Assembly (NCBI GenBank): GCA_947471745.1
Contig: CANJKZ010000783.1
Span: forward strand, 942,501 to 1,006,500
DNA from: Closterium sp. Naga37s-1
Lineage: Eukaryota > Streptophyta > Zygnematophyceae > Desmidiales > Closteriaceae
Direction of reading: 5' to 3'
Length of the DNA: 64,000 nt
The notes beneath the pieces were generated by a model that saw nothing but the letters and a program-made list of their open reading frames with translations, searched no databases and was not told the DNA's origin. The stretch's first letter is position 1. Every line of letters begins with the position of its first letter. The position numbers were made by a program, and so were the translations under genes. Positions 11,179-20,500 of the stretch are shown here, one piece after another.

Positions 11179-14100
11179 CTGCCACATCAAAAGTGGAAGA
11201 CAGGAGAGCAGGGAGGAATGAAGGATGAGAGGGGGAGGGGAAGAAGGGCATACAAGCACCAGAGTGCGTGGCTAAGGCACATCAATTGTTCATAAATGCA
11301 AGTGGGTGGTGGAGGGAGTGAGAGAGGAGAAGTATATCAAAGTCACTCGGGCTGGAACGGCTACCAAGATAGTGATACAAGAAGGAGAGCGTGCTTCTCT
11401 CCCTTACGTGTGCACTTGCTGTTCTGCATTTCGAACCCCGCCTTGCACTGACACTCCGCCCTTCCTCCCACCACTTTGCACTGTGCATTAGCAGGGCAGC
11501 CAGCCTGGCATACGGCTGCCACATGGAAAGGGGTGAATGGGAGAGGCAAGAATGAAGCAAAGAAAGATGGGCGGGGAAAAGGAGGAGAGAATACAGTCAG
11601 AGTAGATGGCGTACAGTCAGTCAGTCAGAGGAGATATGGCAACTGTTACGGGTGGAAGCTAGTGGATGGTGGAGGGGAGAGGGGAAGGCATGAGGTTCAC
11701 TCGGGATGGAACAGCTTCTAAGAGGGCAGAATGCTTGTCCTCTCCCTTACGTGTGCACTTGTTGTTCTGCATTTGGAACCCCGAATTGCACTGACACTCC
11801 TCCCTTCCTTGCACCACCTTGCACTGCGCATTAGCAGGGCAATTGGCCTGGCATACGGCTGCCACACGAAAAAAGGGGAATTGCAAGGGACAGAAGGAAC
11901 GGAGGATGAGCGGGGAAGAGAAGGGTTGACAGCATACAGAGAGAGTAGATGGCTTCAATGGGATGCGGGCTGTACACGGCTTGAGAGCAGAGGTTGTGAC
12001 TCATGGAGATGGAGGGGTGGCGGTGGTGCGAGCGAATGCAGAGACCGGGCTGTGACTCATGGATATGGAGGGGTGGCGGTGGTGCGAGCGAATGCAGAGA
12101 TGGAGGTGTAACCGGGCTGCACTGGCATGAATGAGAGCGAGACAGATCTCCGAGCATACTTGACTTTCCGGGTCCCATACGTGTGCACTTGTTATTCACC
12201 ACATGAAACTTAAGAAAAAAACTGATGGACGCGAGCAAGTGTCTTGAATTTAACATGTGCTTGCACTTACTGATCTCGCAACCAACTGATAGCGGCAAAT
12301 CCATTGTTTTGGCAACAGTTCTGAGAGGAAAAAGGGAAAGGTAAGAAGGTAAGGTCAGGGAAGACCACATACAAGGAAGAGAATGACATTCCCTCACATT
12401 CATGCTAGAGCAGGAAAGAGCAATCTGGTGACTTAGTCAAATCCTTTCATACGCGGTAGAAGCACACTACAAAAGCGCACTTCATGTGGCATGCATCAAG
12501 CTCACACACCACACTTCATGTGGCATGCATCAAACTCACACACCTATCCGTGACGGGATAGAAATATGACCTTTGAGTCCACTCAAAAGCCATCACGCTC
12601 ACACACCACACTTCATGGGGCGTGCATCGAGCTCACACACCTTTCCGTGACGGGGAACGAACGGCCAACTTTCGCAGGCCGCGCAATTATCACTCTTGGC
12701 TTGTCCGTGCAGCCCTTCTCATCGTGGAACGACAGGCTCTTGCACATGCCGCTGCCAGCCGCAGGAATGGTGGTGGAGTCATCCCACACGACGGTGATCT
12801 TGATGTCATTGAAGGTGATAAAGTTGAAGCTGAAGTTGAGGTCGGTACACGTGGTGGTGCCACTGGCTCGCTCTGCTGGCACCGAGGTCTCAAAGTTTAG
12901 CCTCTCCACGTTGATTGCAAAGTCCTTTTCCTGCACCTGCACCGTCGTCTGGAGGAAGGGGCCTGAGCGCCGATCACCGTGACCGTTGACACAATGGTCG
13001 GTACCACAACCGATGGTTGGAGCCAAAACCAATGGTTGGTGCCACAATGCCGCAACCAATGGTTAGCGCCGCAATGCCGTACCGTGGCCGTTGAGGTGAG
13101 GGTTTGGAGAAGATGATGGGGGTTTGGATGCATCGCGGTGGTGGCGGCAGAGAGGAAGGAAGGGGGAGGGAGTAGGCAGAGGGGAAGGTGCGGGGAGGAG
13201 TGAGGAGAAGAAATAAGTAACTCTGCTTGTAAGTGGAATAGTATGTCTGCTGAATAGTTCTCAGGCAGAAGCGCCGACTGTTAAAATGAGTCTGTTTCGA
13301 GAAATGTATCGTCCCCAACCCACCGGAGCAGCACTCACCAGAGCAGCACTCACCGTAGCAGCAGGAATCGCCAGAGCAGCACTCACGTCACCGTAGCAGC
13401 AGCAGCACTCACCGTAGCAGCACTCACCGTAGCACGTCTTGTTAACTTCATCGAAGATCAAGCCACTCTCCAGGCATTCGCACTCGGCAGCGCCATTCTG
13501 CCCCACACTGCAGAAACCATCGAGCCCGCAGTCCTTTTCATTACACGGGCCTGCAGGAGCGGAGGAATCAGGGGGGACTTTTGAGACGTCTCAAAGGTTA
13601 AGACATTACGGCACCCGCACTCGGCAGTGCCATCACCATGGGAGTTCGAAAAGCTGAAATGTGTGTACACGTGCATGTTTCACACCACTGCTGGTACACG
13701 TGCATGTTTCACACCACTGCTGGTACACGTGCATGTTTCACACCACTGCTGGTACACGTGCATGTTTCACACCACTGCTGGTACACGTGCATGTTTCACA
13801 CCACTGCTGGTACACGTGCATGTTTCACACCACTGCTGGTACACGTGCATGTTTCACACCACTGCTGGTACACGTGCATGTGTCACACCACTGCTGGTAC
13901 ACGTGCATGTTTCACACCACTGCTGGTACACGTGCATGTTTCACACCACTGCTGGTACACGTGCATGTTTCACACCACTGCTGGTACACGTGCATGTTTC
14001 ACACCACTGCTGGTACACGTGCATGTTTCACACCACTGCTGGTACACGTGCATGTTTCACACCACTGCTGGTACACGTGCATGTTTCACACCACTGCTGG

Positions 14101-15920
14101 TACACGTGCATGTGTCACACCACTGCTGGTACACGTGCATGTTTCACACCACTGCTGGTACACGTGCATGTTTCACACCACTGCTGGTACACGTGCATGT
14201 TTCACACCACTGCTGGTACACGTGCATGTTTCACACCACTGCTGGTACACGTGCATGTTTCACACCACTGCTGGTACACGTGCATGTGTCACACCGCATC
14301 GAAGTGGCGATGCTGCTGGAATGCCTCAAACTTGTCTGTTTCAATGTGTCCTCTTTCCAGCTCACCAGTGCAGCACTTACCACCATAGCACGTCTTGTAA
14401 AAATCATTGAACACAGAACAATCCGAGCTCTGGCACTCAGCAGTATCATTAGCAGCCACAATACACGTACGTAGCATTGGTCCCACAGTCCTTGTTGCCA
14501 CACAAATCCGAAAAGAATGTGTTGTTCCGACGTTGATTAGGGAAAAGGAGTCAAAAGATTACGTGACCCACACTCCACGACTTCACACTCCACGACTTCA
14601 CACTCCACGACTTCACACTCCACCACTCACCCACACTCCAGCACTCACCACCATCGCATGTCTTGTCAGATTCACGGAAGATAAAACCATTCCAGCACTG
14701 GCACTCAGCAGAACCATTAGCCACAACACACTTAGCATTAGCAGTGGTCCCACAATCCTTGTTGGCACACAGATCTGCACAGGAAATCATGCATTTTCCC
14801 GACATAAATTAGAAAAAAGGGGTCACAAGGTCAAAGATTTCTCTGACGACGTCACACTCCAGCACTCACCCACACTCCAGCACTCACCCACACTCCAGCA
14901 CTCACCCACACTCCAGCACTCACCCACACTCCAGCACTCACCCACACTCCAGCACTCACCCACACTCCAGCACTCACCCACACTCCAGCACTCACCCACA
15001 CTCCACCACTCACCCACACTCCACCACTCACCCACACTCCACCACTCACCCACACTCCACCACTCACCCACACTCCACCACTCACCCACACTCCACCACT
15101 CACCCACACTCCACCACTCACCCATACTCCACCACTCACCCATACTCCACCACTCACCCACACTCCACCACTCACCCACACTCCACCACTCACCCTCACT
15201 CCACCACTCACCCTCACTCCACCACTCACCCTCACTCCACCACTCACCCACGCATGTCTTGTCAGAATCGCTGAAGGTAGTACCATCCAAGCACTGGCAC
15301 TCAGTAGTCCCATTACTAGCCACAACAACACACTTAGCAGCGGTCCCACAATCCTTGTTCTCACACACATCTGCACAGGAAATCATGCGTTATCCCGACG
15401 TTAATCAGGGGAACGAGGCCACAAAGATAAAAAGTTTCGCTGAAGACGTCACAATCCAGCACTCACACACGCATGTCTTATCAAACTCGCTGAAGATAAA
15501 ACCATCCGAGCACTGGCACTCAGAAGTGCCATTAGTAATTACACACATAGCATCGGTCCCACAATCCTTGTTTCCACACAGATCTGCACAGGAAATCAAG
15601 GGTTGTTTCGAGGTAAAGCAGGGAAAATGCGTTACAAGTGCGGAGATCCTTCTAATCATTAGATCTTCGTTGCCCTCACCCACACTCTGGCCGGCCCACA
15701 CTGGCAGTCAGCCTACTCACCATCAACATCGCTGGATTGGGTCGCGAGGAGAAGCAGTGGGGTGCCATGGCACTGCCAGTGGTGTGTGCCAGTCAGCCTA
15801 CTACTCACTATTAACAACGCTGGCGTGCGTCGCGAGGAAGCTGATGGCAACGAGTCCCGCGACGAGTGCGGCGAGGCCACACAGGCCGGACAGGCCAGAC
15901 CGCCGCCCGTAGGGCTTCAT
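11095..15920 (-). CDS. EGF-like multidomain secreted or membrane-anchored protein gene (5' and middle part)
   Basis: A minus-strand gene assembled by eye from exon-like blocks with AG/GT edges: 15,920-15,809 (signal peptide), 15,583-15,467, 15,370-15,248, 14,774-14,649, 13,550-13,428, 12,962-12,641 (unknown domain), 11,858-11,751, 11,515-11,408 and 11,178-11,095. The EGF-like exons are 84-126 nt and phase 1-1 at both ends, the class used for EGF module shuffling. Each encodes a module such as LCGNKDCGTDAMC followed by TSECQC and a KTC end, with six cysteines in the full-length ones. Such modules normally bind calcium, sugars or proteins outside the cell; the ligand here is unknown. The gene continues leftward into the satellite. 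The join between 12,641 and 11,858 does not keep phase, so an exon there is missing from my model. Exon edges are predictions. Confidence 0.7.
11408..11515 (-). CDS. EGF-like exon, close relative of the satellite unit
   Basis: A 108-nt phase 1-1 exon between a GTGGCAG acceptor and a GTAAGG donor. It encodes CQAGCPANAQCKVV, then AECQCKAGFEMQNSKCT. Its second half matches the 78-bp satellite unit closely. A sister exon of the same length lies at 11,751-11,858 (CQANCPANAQCKVV, then EECQCNSGFQMQNNKCT). A shortened third copy at 11,095-11,178 merges into the array. Confidence 0.75.
11995..12105. repeat. Tandem duplication, 56-bp unit
   Basis: Two adjacent near-identical copies begin TGTGACTCATGGAGATGG at 11,995 and TGTGACTCATGGATATGG at 12,051. 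No palindrome is seen at this junction. Confidence 0.8.
12167..12215 (-). repeat. Isolated degenerate satellite-like copy
   Basis: On the minus strand this stretch reads VNNKCTRMGPGKS, matching the KCTRKGPSVNNK part of the satellite unit. It is a lone diverged copy about 1 kb from the array edge. Confidence 0.5.
12500..12655. repeat. Palindrome between 59-bp direct repeats (locus D)
   Basis: Copies at 12,500-12,558 and 12,597-12,655 differ at about five positions. Between them lies TTTGAGTCCACTCAAA (12,572-12,587), seven-base arms around CC. The duplicated piece carries the donor of the exon at 12,641-12,962, so a second donor copy exists downstream on the minus strand. Confidence 0.85.
12641..12962 (-). 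CDS. Exon with an unrecognised about 108-residue domain
   Basis: The minus-strand block opens after a CTCAG acceptor in phase 1 and closes at a GTGTGT donor. It reads GPFLQTTVQVQEKDFAINV, then NFSFNFITFNDIKITVVW, then a Cys-containing tail with HDEKGCTDKPRVIIA. Alternating hydrophobic residues and four cysteines suggest an extracellular beta-sandwich, but I do not recognise the family. It lies in line with the EGF exons, so I place it in that gene. The donor end is duplicated around a palindrome at 12,500-12,655. Confidence 0.5.
13318..13427 (-). repeat. Splice-donor-containing repeats at an intron start
   Basis: Directly after the EGF exon that ends at 13,428 the minus strand carries GTGAGTGCT five times in about 110 bp, spaced irregularly by GCTGCT and CTACG pieces. 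Each copy contains a consensus GTGAGT donor. Confidence 0.8.
13577..13598. repeat. 22-bp near-perfect palindrome (locus E)
   Basis: The sequence is symmetric about GACGTC with arms TTTTGAGA and TCTCAAAG; ten of eleven pairs match. It lies between two EGF-exon fragments that share CGCACTCGGCAG. Those fragments are diverged, so the flanking duplication is less certain than at the other loci. Confidence 0.7.
13664..14296. repeat. 29-bp minisatellite, about 22 copies
   Basis: A unit beginning TACACGTGCATGTTTCACAC repeats with a 29-bp period. A few copies carry GTGTCAC in place of GTTTCAC. Because 29 is not a multiple of 3, the frames rotate and long stop-free stretches appear in three frames; they are not coding. 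It lies in an intron of the EGF-like gene. Confidence 0.97.
14381..14507 (-). pseudogene. Degenerate EGF-like exon in the EGF gene
   Basis: This block aligns over its whole length with the neighbouring EGF exons and keeps a GTAAGT donor. Where the others have a CAG acceptor it reads CGG, its length is 127 nt rather than a multiple of 3, and the cysteine spacing is lost in the middle. It is probably skipped or dead. The functional neighbours are 14,774-14,649 and 13,550-13,428. Confidence 0.6.
14569..14650 (-). repeat. 15- and 18-bp repeats at an intron start
   Basis: Downstream of the donor at 14,648 the minus strand has two 18-bp GTGAGTG(C/G)TGGAGTGTG units. Three 15-bp units that lack the GTGAGT part (AGTGTGAAGTCGTGG) follow. 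Confidence 0.85.
14853..15248 (-). repeat. 18-bp minisatellite built on a splice donor, about 22 copies
   Basis: Starting exactly at the donor of the EGF exon 15,370-15,248, the unit GTGAGTGGTGGAGTGAGG, or its variant GTGAGTGCTGGAGTGTGG, repeats about 22 times. The preceding intron, after 15,467, has the same start in single copy, so the array is an expansion of an ordinary intron start. Every unit holds a GTGAGT. Confidence 0.93.
15701..15840. repeat. Palindrome between about 50-bp direct repeats (locus G)
   Basis: The segment starting GGCAGTCAGCCTACT and ending GTCGCGAGGA occurs at 15,701-15,751 and again, diverged, at 15,785-15,840. GTGCCATGGCAC (15,762-15,773), a perfect 12-bp palindrome, lies between them. 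The right copy contains the real donor of the signal-peptide exon. Confidence 0.7.
15809..15920 (-). CDS. First coding exon: signal peptide or signal anchor of the EGF-like gene
   Basis: ATG at 15,920 opens a 37-codon exon: a short basic start (MKPYGRR) followed by a hydrophobic run (LCGLAALVAGLVAISFL) and ATHASVVN. That is the shape of a secretory signal peptide or a type II anchor. It ends in phase 1 at a GTGAGT donor, which fits the phase 1-1 EGF exons downstream. The donor end of this exon is duplicated just downstream, at 15,701-15,751. Confidence 0.65.
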
Positions 15921-17598
15921 GACGACAGCCAGGAGCCGGCCAGGAAAACGGAGAGACGGGGAACGATCACGGGCGGCGCGATGGCAAAACGTTTTGCTGA
16001 TCGCCTCACAGCAGACGGCCCCGGGCCCGGGAAACGGGAGAGGGGGATCGACTTGAGTTGCGGCACGATTTGGTGAGATTCGGTTTGGATCTTGAATGTG
16101 CGATTCAGAGGGGAGGAGACACGAGATGAGCGAGCAGCGGTGTGGGAATTTGATTGCGGCTTTGGAAGCGGGCATCAAATGTATGTGCTGAAAGTGAGTT
16201 GGACAATCCCCGCACATTGATTTATTGCTCCTATAATTCCATCAACCTGACTCTCGCGCAGCGCCGCCGGGTTCGCAGATAATGCAACGCCTTTCGTTGC
16301 AGAAAAGGGTGGGGCGCGCGGAGGGAGGCGCAGCAGGGACACACATAGCGGCCCGCGTAAGGACTCCTTATTACGGGGATGGAGGGAGTTTGAGGGGAAG
16401 GGGCGGGGGGGGAGGGCGTGAGGGGGGCGTCTCCTGCGCCGCCGGCCTGGAACGTGCGGCATTTGCGCAACTTTACATCGGATTGGGTAGTAGTAGGAGT
16501 CAGTAGGGGGTGTAGTACTAGTAGCGAGTTTCGTCATGAGGGGAGGGGCGCGAAAGGGTGCGGCTAGTTCTAATCAAACGGCGATTCTATTGGGCGAGGA
16601 GGGATTCGAACTCCGCGACTGCGCGCAGGGCGAAAGGCGAAAGGTTTCCGCCTCTAAAAATGGTAGAGCGCTCGCGCACACCAGGGTTGCGAGCAGTGCG
16701 GGACTTGCGGGAGTGATTTATATGATGTACGATTGCATTATAGCTATGTGTGCAATTCAAACAATGTGAGGAAGGCATGAGCGGAGATTACTCATCTTGC
16801 ACAATTGGACTCTCCCGCGCCTGGGCTTTGCTGACTCAGAGAAAGGGTATTATGAGAAGTCTGCCTTTGCTGACTCAGGGAAAGAACATTGGGTATTGCG
16901 AGCAGTTCGTACTTTGCTGACTAATGGTAGAACAGTTGTGATGAATAACAAAGGGAGTGAACGGGTTTGGGAATGCCCTTGCACATGGAAGGAATGGTGA
17001 GAGTGGGAACAAACATTTGCTTGTAACAAGCTGACTGCGACATTTTGCGAGCGTTTGCGACAGACCTTTCATGAGCCTACAAGCGCAAGCACGCTTGCTT
17101 CTGGACGGAACTCTTCGCCCAGGCTGACTTTCCTCTGCGAGGGACCTCTGTCTGTCGTGCAGGCGAACCTGGTCGGGGGATGATGGCAGCCCGAACGCGC
17201 CCTCCCGCTTCGCCGATCTCGCTCGCGGTCAACACACCGTCCACCAGCCCGGTGGACAGTGAAGGATTGTGCCGTTTTTGCGAAACTGACGACGTTTGGC
17301 GAAATTGGCGACGTTCTGCGTTCCCATTTACCCATCTAAAAGTGGATTGCGACGTTTTACGACCCTAAACCCGAAACCGCGACGATGAAGCCAAGCCATC
17401 ATTAAACCCCGAGATTTTGGGGCAATAGCGGGAAGACGCACGTTCGCTATTAGGGTAGGCGTCGTTCCCTAACCTAACGCTAACGCATCACGCGGGAAAC
17501 AGAGCCGCCGTTACCACATAAAACGGACGCGCTATCAGCCGTTACAGCGTATGGCGAGCGCGTTGTAAGCCTTCCCGGTTACAGTGCTAGCGACCATA
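15921..17598. promoter_or_regulatory. Divergent intergenic region, possible shared promoter
   Basis: About 1.7 kb lies between the start codons of the minus-strand EGF-like gene and the plus-strand RPA43 gene. I see no convincing gene here. It has GC-rich stretches with poly-G near 16,400, T-arm-like and D-arm-like tRNA fragments near 16,590-16,690 that do not fold into one tRNA, and repeated GCGACGTTTTGCGA-like motifs near 17,040 and 17,270-17,360. Promoter function is inferred from position only. Confidence 0.4.
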
Positions 17599-20500
17599 AT
17601 GGCTCTAGTAACGCGGAAAAGCCCCACGACGATGGGCTTGCGAGGAGCAGCGGTGGACCGCACGTCGCTCCGAGAGGTCGAGACGCGATTAACCTTGGAT
17701 ATCCACCCGTCGCGGTCCGGGAATGTAGTAGCAGGAGTGAAGGAGCAGCTGAACAACTCTCTCATGCGGTAATTCCACTCGCATTGATGCCTGCCTGACG
17801 GTCTCGTGGGTCCACAACCGTCGAGCATTCCCGGACTCTAGTACTTGCCTTGCCTCCGGACTGCATTAGTCGAGGCGGAGCTGGATTGCCGTTGAAGCTG
17901 AATAACCCACCCATGCGGGTGAACGCTTTCAGTCGCTCGTGTCGCGCGTCGCTGTAATGCGCTCGTCTCTTGAAGCTTCTCGCGTCGGATGTCCCGTCGT
18001 CCTCTTTGTTTGGATTCTAGGGTTGTCTCGCGAGCCCTCCCGTTCGTTTGCGTCGCATCTGCTGCGAGCCGCTCTCGTCTCGACCGCCCCGTAACCGCTC
18101 CGTAAACGAAAAGAATTAAGCCGCGTGAAATAAAAAAAAAGCAAAAGTATTAGACGCCGCGCTCAGTAGAAAGTCGCACCTATTAGCTCCGTAGCAGTCC
18201 GCTGAAAAACAATCGATCGGATGGGAATGAACGGGCGGCACGAGGCACATTCACCGTCCGATACAGCGAGGATTACGGCAGGATAGGGCTGGCCTGCTGC
18301 GAGGAGACCCCAATCAGCGGTCAGTTGATGCGCAGGATAGGGCAGCCCCTTCTGACGGGATTCAACTCCCTTCTCACGTGTTCTCACCCCTCCCTACTCC
18401 ACTCGCCTGCTATGATCCCCCCCCCCCCCCGCCCCCGGCCTGCCCATCCCTTCTCACTTGTTATCCACTGCATACCTTTGATCCCTCTTGCACCCTCCCC
18501 TTCCCGCCCCCTTCAGGTACAGCGAGCAGCACGGCGGCATCGTGTTGGCCCACTCCAACGTCTACTGCGTGTGTGGGGCTCCCAGTCGGTTTTTTAGAAT
18601 TTTCAAAAACCATCTCCAACGTGTGCTGCGTGTGTGGAGCTCCGGCTCCCAGTCGGTATCTCCGTCTTTCTGCACGTCTGACGGTAACCAACTCCCTTCT
18701 CACTTGCTGTGCCTGTGGTTTCCCCTGCACCCTCCCCTTCCCGCCCCCGTCAGGTACAGCGAGCAGCACGGGGGCATTGTGCTGGCCTATTCCAACGTGC
18801 TGCTGTTCGGCCGCACAGCAGCCATTCTAACCGGACTCAACCCCTACCTCCACGTCAGCCTCTCCGCGCGCCTGCTGCTCTTCGCGCCGCGACCAGGAGC
18901 CTTTCTTGGTGAGGCAGCCTTTCTTGGTGAGGCAGCCAGGGCCCAGAGGCGCCTTGAGTTGGGAGGGAGGAGGGAGGAGTGAGGAGGGAGGAGGGAGGAG
19001 TGAGGAGGGAGGAGGGAGGAGTGAGGAGTGAGGAGGGAGGAGGGAGGAGCGAGGAGGGAGGAGCGAGGAGGGAGGAGTGAGGAGGGAGGAGTGAGGAGGG
19101 AGGAGGGAGGAGTGAGGAGGGAGGAGCGAGGAGGGAGGAGTGAGGAGGGAGGAGTGAGGAGGGAGGAGGGAGGAGGGAGGAGTGAGGAGGGAGGAGGGAG
19201 GAGTGAGGAGGGAGGAGGGAGGAGGGAGGAGCGAGGAGGGAGGAGCGAGGAGGGAGGAGTGAGGAGGGAGGAGTGAGGAGTGAGGAGGGAGGAGGGAGGA
19301 GTGAGGAGGGAGGAGCGAGGAGGGAGGAGTGAGGAGGGAGGAGTGAGGAGGGAGGAGTGAGGAGGGAGGAGGGAGGAGGGAGGAGGGAGGAGTGAGGAGG
19401 GAGGAGGGAGGAGTGAGGAGGGAGGAGGGAGGAGTGAGGAGTGAGGAGGGAGGAGGGAGGAGCGAGGAGGGAGGAGCGAGGAGTGAGGAGTGAGGAGGGA
19501 GGAGTGAGGAGGGAGGAGTGAGGAGGGAGGAGGGAGGAGGGAGGAGTGAGGAGGGAGGAGGGAGGAGTGAGGAGGGAGGAGTGAGGAGGGAGGAGTGAGG
19601 AGGGAGGAGTGAGGAGTGAGGAGGGAGGAGGGAGGAGTGAGGAGTGAGGAGTGAGGAGTGAGGAGGGAGGAGTGAGGAGGGAGGAGCGAGGAGGGAGGAG
19701 TGAGGAGGGAGGATGGAGGAGGGAGGAGTGAGGAGGGAGGAGGGAGGAGGGAGGAGTGAGGAGTGAGGAGTGAGGAGGGAGGAGTGAGGAGTGAGGAGGG
19801 AGGTGGGAGGAGGGAGGAGTGAGGAGTGAGGAGTGAGGAGGGAGGTGGGAGGAGGGAGGAGTGAGGAGGGAGGAGTTAGGAGGGAGGTGGGAGGTGGGAG
19901 GTGGGAGGTGGGAGGAGGGAGGAGTGAGGAGTGAGGAGGGAGGTGGGAGGAGTTAGGAGGGAGGTGGGAGGTGGGAGGAGGGAGGGGCGAGGAATGAGGA
20001 GGGAGGAGTGAAGAGTGGAAGTGAAGAGTGGAAGTGAAGAGTGGGGAATGAAGAGTGGGGAGTGAAGAGTGGGGAGTGAAGAGTGGGGAGTGAAGAGTGG
20101 GGAGTGGGGGGTGGGGAGTGGGGAGTGAGTAGTGAGGAGTAAGCATTGAGGAGTGAGGGGATGGTGAACTTTCTCCAGAACAATGTGGGGGCGGATTTTA
20201 TCGCTCTGCTTGTGCTGCCCACCCTGCTCACTACTGTTTCTTCCGCACCGCTTCCCCCTACTCACCCCTACCCACCACTCCCTATCCTTCGCCTCGCACT
20301 CTCAGAGGGCGTGGTGAACAATGTGGGGGCGGATTTCATCGGTCTGCTCGTGCTGCTCTGCTCACTCCCCTCCTCCTCCACCCTCCCTGCCCTCCCCTCC
20401 CCTCCGTGCAGAGGGAGTGGTGAACAATGTGGGGGCGGATTTCATCGGTCTTCTCGTGCTGGGCGTATTCAACGCCGCTGTGCCCGACCAGTTCATGCGC

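Noticed and set aside
11995-12105. Eighth palindrome-junction duplication
   Set aside because: The tandem duplication is clear but there is no palindrome at the junction, so it was kept out of that class.
13627-14474. Three overlapping plus-strand frames of 250-280 residues
   Set aside because: They arise from the 29-bp minisatellite, whose period rotates through all three frames.
16580-16700. tRNA gene
   Set aside because: GGATTCGAACTCC looks like a T-arm on the minus strand and ATGGTAGAGCGCTCGC like a D-arm on the plus strand. They are on opposite strands and no acceptor stem pairs, so at most these are fragments.
18827-20146. 439-residue Leu/Pro/Ser-rich minus-strand frame
   Set aside because: It is the complement of the purine tract in RPA43 intron 2 and has no independent support.
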